Source: Alloalcanivorax marinus (GTDB taxonomy: Bacteria > Pseudomonadota > Gammaproteobacteria > Pseudomonadales > Alcanivoracaceae). From it: 64,000 nt of DNA. The stretch covers positions 248,001 to 312,000 of the forward strand of contig NZ_JAEKJB010000011.1 in NCBI RefSeq assembly GCF_016785095.1, in the 5' to 3' direction. Positions 60,701 through 64,000 of this stretch are shown piece by piece; positions within the stretch are counted from its first letter, which is position 1, and every line of letters begins with the position of its first letter. Position numbers and translations under genes: made by a program. Under the pieces are notes generated by a model, which had not been told where the DNA came from, ran no database searches, and saw only the letters and a program-made list of their open reading frames with translations.

Positions 60701-61336
60701 ATGTCCGATAATGACCCCCAGACTGGCCTGCGCGGCCGGCCCAAGGACCCGGCCAAACGCCAGGCGATTCTGGATGCCGCCAAAGCCCTGTTCCTCGCCC
60801 AGGGTTTCTCGGGGACCAGCATGGATGCCGTGGCCGCCGAAGCGGGAGTCTCCAAGCTCACCGTCTACAGCCACTTCTCCGATAAGGCGACGCTGTTCGC
60901 CGCCGCCGTGGAGGCCAAGTGCCAGGGCCTGATGCCCGTTCCCATCTTTTCCCTGGAGAGCGATGACGCTCTGCCCCGGGTGCTGGAGCGCATCGGCCAT
61001 GCCTTCATGGAACTGATCAACAGCGAGGAAGCCATTGGCCTGGAACGGCTGATGAACAGTCTGGCCAGCCAGGACCCGGAGATGGCCCGGCTGTTCTTCG
61101 AGGTGGGGCCGGAGCGCACCCTCAAGGACATGGAGCGCTTGCTGATCGCCGCCCGGGAGCGGGGGCTGGTGGTCCTGGACGACCCCTGGGGCGCCGCCGA
61201 GCTGTTCTTCGGCATGCTGCAAAGCTGCCGGCACATGCAGGTGCTGATTGGTTGCGCGCCGCCGCCGGGGCAGGCCGAGACCGAGGCCCATGTGCGCGAG
61301 GTGGTGCGCGTTTTCCTGCGCGGCTACGCTCCCTAG
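60701..61336 (+). CDS. TetR/AcrR-family repressor of the RND pump
   Basis: A 211-residue repressor. The DNA-binding domain is AILDAAKALFLAQGFSGTSM then VSKLTVYSHFSDKATLF. The C-terminal domain (TetR_C AefR-like; ELFFGMLQSCRHMQVLIGC) binds an unknown inducer. It is divergent from the RND operon with two palindromes between them, the classical efflux-repressor layout. The ATG follows TTGGAGCGAC. Confidence 0.88.
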   Translation: MSDNDPQTGLRGRPKDPAKRQAILDAAKALFLAQGFSGTSMDAVAAEAGVSKLTVYSHFSDKATLFAAAVEAKCQGLMPVPIFSLESDDALPRVLERIGHAFMELINSEEAIGLERLMNSLASQDPEMARLFFEVGPERTLKDMERLLIAARERGLVVLDDPWGAAELFFGMLQSCRHMQVLIGCAPPPGQAETEAHVREVVRVFLRGYAP

Positions 61337-61402
61337 GCCCGGCGGGCCCCGGGGTCCGAAAACGGCGAGTGCCGTGGTTCGCTCCGGGGGTATCATCGGC
61401 TC

Positions 61403-62872
61403 ATGTTCGATGACGATGTCCGCTACCGCGCCCTGAGCGCCCGGGACCCCCGCTTTGACGGCCACTTCTTCGTGGCCGTCACCTCCACCGGCGTGTACTG
61501 CCGGCCGGTGTGCCCGGCCCGGGTGCCGCGCCGGGAAAACTGCCGTTTCTACCCCAGTGCCGCCGCCGCCGAGGCGCACGGTTACCGTCCTTGTCTGCGC
61601 TGCCGCCCGGAACTGGCCCCCGGCCACGCCAGCGTGGACGCCCGTGGCCGGCTGGCGCGGGCGGCGGCGGCGCGGCTGGAAGCCGGGCCCCTGGACGAGG
61701 GCGGGCTGGCGGCCCTGGCCGTCGAACTGGGCGTCACCGATCGCCACCTGCGGCGTGTGTTCCGGGACCAGTACGGCGTTACGCCGGTGGCCTACGCCCA
61801 GACCCGGCGGCTCCTGCTGGCGAAGCAATTGCTTACCGACACCCGTCTGCCGGTGACCGAGGTGGCCCTGGCCGCCGGCTTTGGCAGCCTGCGCCGCTTC
61901 AATGCGTTGTTCCAGCAGCGCTACCGGCTCAAGCCCTCCAGCCTGCGCCGCCGGGGCGCGCGGCCCACCGATACCCTGACTTTCCTGCTCGCCTACCGGC
62001 CGCCTTATCCCTGGGCGCCGCTGGCTGATTTCCTCGGCCAGCGGGCCATTGCCGGGGTCGAACACCTTGACGGTGATGTTTACCGGCGCACCGTGGCGTT
62101 GCGTCGCGGGGAGCGCCTGCACCGGGGCTGGCTGGCGGTGACCCCGGTGGCCGGCAAGGACCAGTTACGGGTAACCCTGTCCGCCTCCCTGGCGGCGGTG
62201 GTGCCCGAGGTTCTGACCCGTCTGCGGTGGTTGTTCGATCTGGATTGCCAGCCGGAGGAAGTGGCCGGGGCCCTGGGCGAGCTGGCCCAGGGGTGGCCGG
62301 GGCTGCGCGTGCCGGGTGCCTTCGACGGTTTCGAGGCGGCGGTGCGCGCGGTGCTCGGCCAGCAAATCACGGTGCGCGCCGCCCAGACCCTGGCCGGCCG
62401 GGTGGCGTCTCGCCTGGGTGAGCCCCTGGACACGCCCTTCCCGGAACTGACCCACACCTTCCCGGAGGCGGCCACGGTGGCGGACGCCGACCCGGAAGCG
62501 CTCGGCAAGCTGGGTATCCTGCGTGCCCGGGTGGGCGCCATTCAGGCTCTGGCCCGGGCCTGCGCCGACGGCGGCCTGGTGCTGGCACCGGGGGCGCCGG
62601 TGGATGCCACCCTGGAACGGCTGCGGGCGCTGCCTGGCATCGGCGACTGGACCGCCCAGTACCTGGCCCTGCGTGCCCTGTCCTGGCCGGATGCCTTCCC
62701 GGCCTCGGATTACGGCGTGCTCAAGGCGCTGAATGAACGCTCACCGGCGCGGGCCCGGCGGCGCGCCGAGGGCTGGCGGCCCTGGCGGGCCTACGCGGTG
62801 TTGCATTTGTGGCAGCGGCTGGCGGATCAGTCCCAGTCCGCCTCGCAGGCCACCGGTGGCGCCGGGCGGTAG
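61403..62872 (+). CDS. alkA: Ada-AlkA fusion: regulator and DNA-3-methyladenine glycosylase
   Basis: A 489-residue three-part repair protein. The Ada-type N-terminal zinc domain has C33, C37, C64 and C67 (TGVYCRPVCPAR; PCLRCRPE), where C33 matches the phosphotriester-accepting Cys of Ada. An AraC-type helix-turn-helix pair lies at about 85-190 (VTDRHLRRVFRDQYGVTPV; EVALAAGFGSLRRFNALF). The C-terminal AlkA glycosylase has HhH LRALPGIGDWTAQYLALRAL and catalytic Asp in FPASDYGVLK. It can sense alkylation and excise alkylated bases. The 3' end overlaps the convergent MFS gene by 46 bases. Confidence 0.93.
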   Translation: MFDDDVRYRALSARDPRFDGHFFVAVTSTGVYCRPVCPARVPRRENCRFYPSAAAAEAHGYRPCLRCRPELAPGHASVDARGRLARAAAARLEAGPLDEGGLAALAVELGVTDRHLRRVFRDQYGVTPVAYAQTRRLLLAKQLLTDTRLPVTEVALAAGFGSLRRFNALFQQRYRLKPSSLRRRGARPTDTLTFLLAYRPPYPWAPLADFLGQRAIAGVEHLDGDVYRRTVALRRGERLHRGWLAVTPVAGKDQLRVTLSASLAAVVPEVLTRLRWLFDLDCQPEEVAGALGELAQGWPGLRVPGAFDGFEAAVRAVLGQQITVRAAQTLAGRVASRLGEPLDTPFPELTHTFPEAATVADADPEALGKLGILRARVGAIQALARACADGGLVLAPGAPVDATLERLRALPGIGDWTAQYLALRALSWPDAFPASDYGVLKALNERSPARARRRAEGWRPWRAYAVLHLWQRLADQSQSASQATGGAGR

Positions 62873-64000
62873 CGCTGATGGCGGCGGCTGTAGGCGCTCA
62901 GCGCCACCCCCGCCGCCATCACCAGGCAACTGAACGCGAACACCAGCCGGAAGCCGTCGCGCCATTCGATCAGTGGCCCGGCCAGGGCCGGCCCCAGCAA
63001 CTGCCCCACGGCGTAGAACAGGGTCACGAAACTCACCGCCACCGGCGCCCGGTGGGCCGGCACGGTTTCCGTGGCCGCCGCCAACACGGTGGAGAACATG
63101 CCCGCCGCGCACAGCCCGATCAGCACGAAGTGAACGCCGAACGCCCAACTGCCCGGGTGGATCACCGGAACCAGGGTGGCCACCAGGGACAGGCCCATGG
63201 ACAGCATCAGACCGCTGGCGTAGCCGAGCCGGTCGGCCAGCCAGCCCCAGGCGGGCCCGGCGAAAATCGACAACATCCCCATCGTGGAGACCAGATGCCC
63301 GGCGGTGATCGGCGGCGTGCCCGCGTCCAGGGCGAAGCTGTACATAAAGGTGGTCTGGACGATGAAGGTAAGCCCCAGTACACCGTAGATCAGCCCCACC
63401 ACGATCACATGAGGATTGCGAAAAACAGGCTCGTCCGGCTCGCCCAGCGCGCTGGCGGTGTCCGGCGCCAGGGGCCGGGGCGGATTGCGCAGGAACAGGG
63501 CCACCAGCACCGTCACCGCCACGCCGCCGGCGGCGAACAGCAGCCATACCCGACGCCAGCCGTCGCCGGCGGCGGCCTCGGTGAGCGCCGGCACCAGGGC
63601 GCCGGCCAGCAGCATGCCAATGCCCACGCCGCTGTTGGTGAAGCCGATCACCGCTCCGCGCCGGTGCGGATAGGTGTTGGCCAGCAAGGAAATCAACGGG
63701 GTATAGCCGAAGGCGGTGCCGGTGCCCAGTACCACCATCAATACGATCAGCAGGGGGTAGTCGCTGGCGCGGCTGAGCCCCAGGAAACCGGCGATCACCA
63801 GTACCAGCCCGATCAGGATGGCGGTCTTGCCGCCAAAGCGCGCGGCGAACACCCCGGCCACCATCACCAGCAGCAGATAACCCAGGGCGTTGGCGGTGCT
63901 CAGGTTGGCGGCCTGCTGGTAGCTCAGGTCCAGGCCCTCGCGCATGGCCGGCAGCACCAGGCCATAGCTGAGCCGGGCGAATACCAGCAGCACCACGGTG
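62827..64000 (-). CDS. MFS transporter (5' end outside window)
   Basis: At least 389 residues of a 12-helix major facilitator, still open at the right edge of the window. Alignment by eye to the paralogue at 28173-29387 (VFARLxYGxxLPxMRE) suggests that about 20 N-terminal residues are missing. FVTLFYAVGQLLGPALAGPL and WGWLADRLGYASG are conserved between them. Substrate unknown. The 3' end overlaps the alkA-like gene by 46 bases. Confidence 0.85.
   Translation of the reverse strand, partial: TVVLLVFARLSYGLVLPAMREGLDLSYQQAANLSTANALGYLLLVMVAGVFAARFGGKTAILIGLVLVIAGFLGLSRASDYPLLIVLMVVLGTGTAFGYTPLISLLANTYPHRRGAVIGFTNSGVGIGMLLAGALVPALTEAAAGDGWRRVWLLFAAGGVAVTVLVALFLRNPPRPLAPDTASALGEPDEPVFRNPHVIVVGLIYGVLGLTFIVQTTFMYSFALDAGTPPITAGHLVSTMGMLSIFAGPAWGWLADRLGYASGLMLSMGLSLVATLVPVIHPGSWAFGVHFVLIGLCAAGMFSTVLAAATETVPAHRAPVAVSFVTLFYAVGQLLGPALAGPLIEWRDGFRLVFAFSCLVMAAGVALSAYSRRHQRYRPAPPVACEADWD

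Overview
The window is about 64 kb of GC-rich (roughly two-thirds G+C by eye), gene-dense chromosomal DNA from a gammaproteobacterium. Gene content suggests the Alcanivorax/Alloalcanivorax or Pseudomonas neighbourhood: a DesB/DesC-type acyl-CoA desaturase pair, a fatty-acyl-CoA ligase, an AtoE short-chain fatty acid transporter, a DctPQM TRAP transporter, a NavAb-type sodium channel (a family known from Alcanivorax) and paired GTAGGAGCGRCT intergenic palindromes. The genus is an inference. No rRNA, tRNA, CRISPR array, prophage or intact insertion sequence was recognised, and no gene-free stretch exceeds 300 bases.

Layout. 1-7.7 kb: AraC regulator, small conserved proteins, a Phd/ParE toxin-antitoxin pair, an OsmC-YcaO fusion, a TetR-thioesterase-membrane protein group sharing an operator, a voltage-gated sodium channel, and a degraded copy of the neighbouring membrane gene. 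7.7-13.6 kb: katG, a low-GC inserted gene followed by a second broken katG 3' end, then HipBA behind a 49-bp palindrome and a FitAB/VapBC pair. 13.6-23.6 kb: desaturase and its reductase, HDAC-like deacetylase, LuxR and AraC regulators, two nucleoside/cytosine deaminases, a D-aminoacylase-like amidohydrolase, PhnA/YjdM and a YghU-type glutathione transferase.

23.7-28 kb: a translationally coupled four-gene minus-strand operon (DUF3348, DUF802, MotB/OmpA-like, DUF2894). Its two central proteins have the parts of an ion-driven rotary motor like ZorAB/MotAB. This is the best candidate for an under-described system. 28-38.6 kb: MFS transporter, HdeD-like protein, FAD dehydrogenase, Ogt, AI-2E-family transporter, K+-channel-like protein, AtoE, a soluble chemotaxis-like protein with inverted domain order, and a cold-shock gene with promoter and terminator. 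38.6-42 kb: a divergent pair of a large unrecognised protein with a papain-like Gln-Cys-His-Asn pattern and an ATP-grasp ligase, a second candidate system.

42-64 kb: glyoxalase, amidase, TRAP transporter, a dienelactone hydrolase-NTF2 fusion, acyl-CoA ligase, RdgC, NTF2-like protein, alcohol dehydrogenase coupled to a permease, TSUP permease, lipoprotein, RND efflux pair with divergent TetR, Ada/AlkA repair protein, and an MFS gene cut by the right edge.
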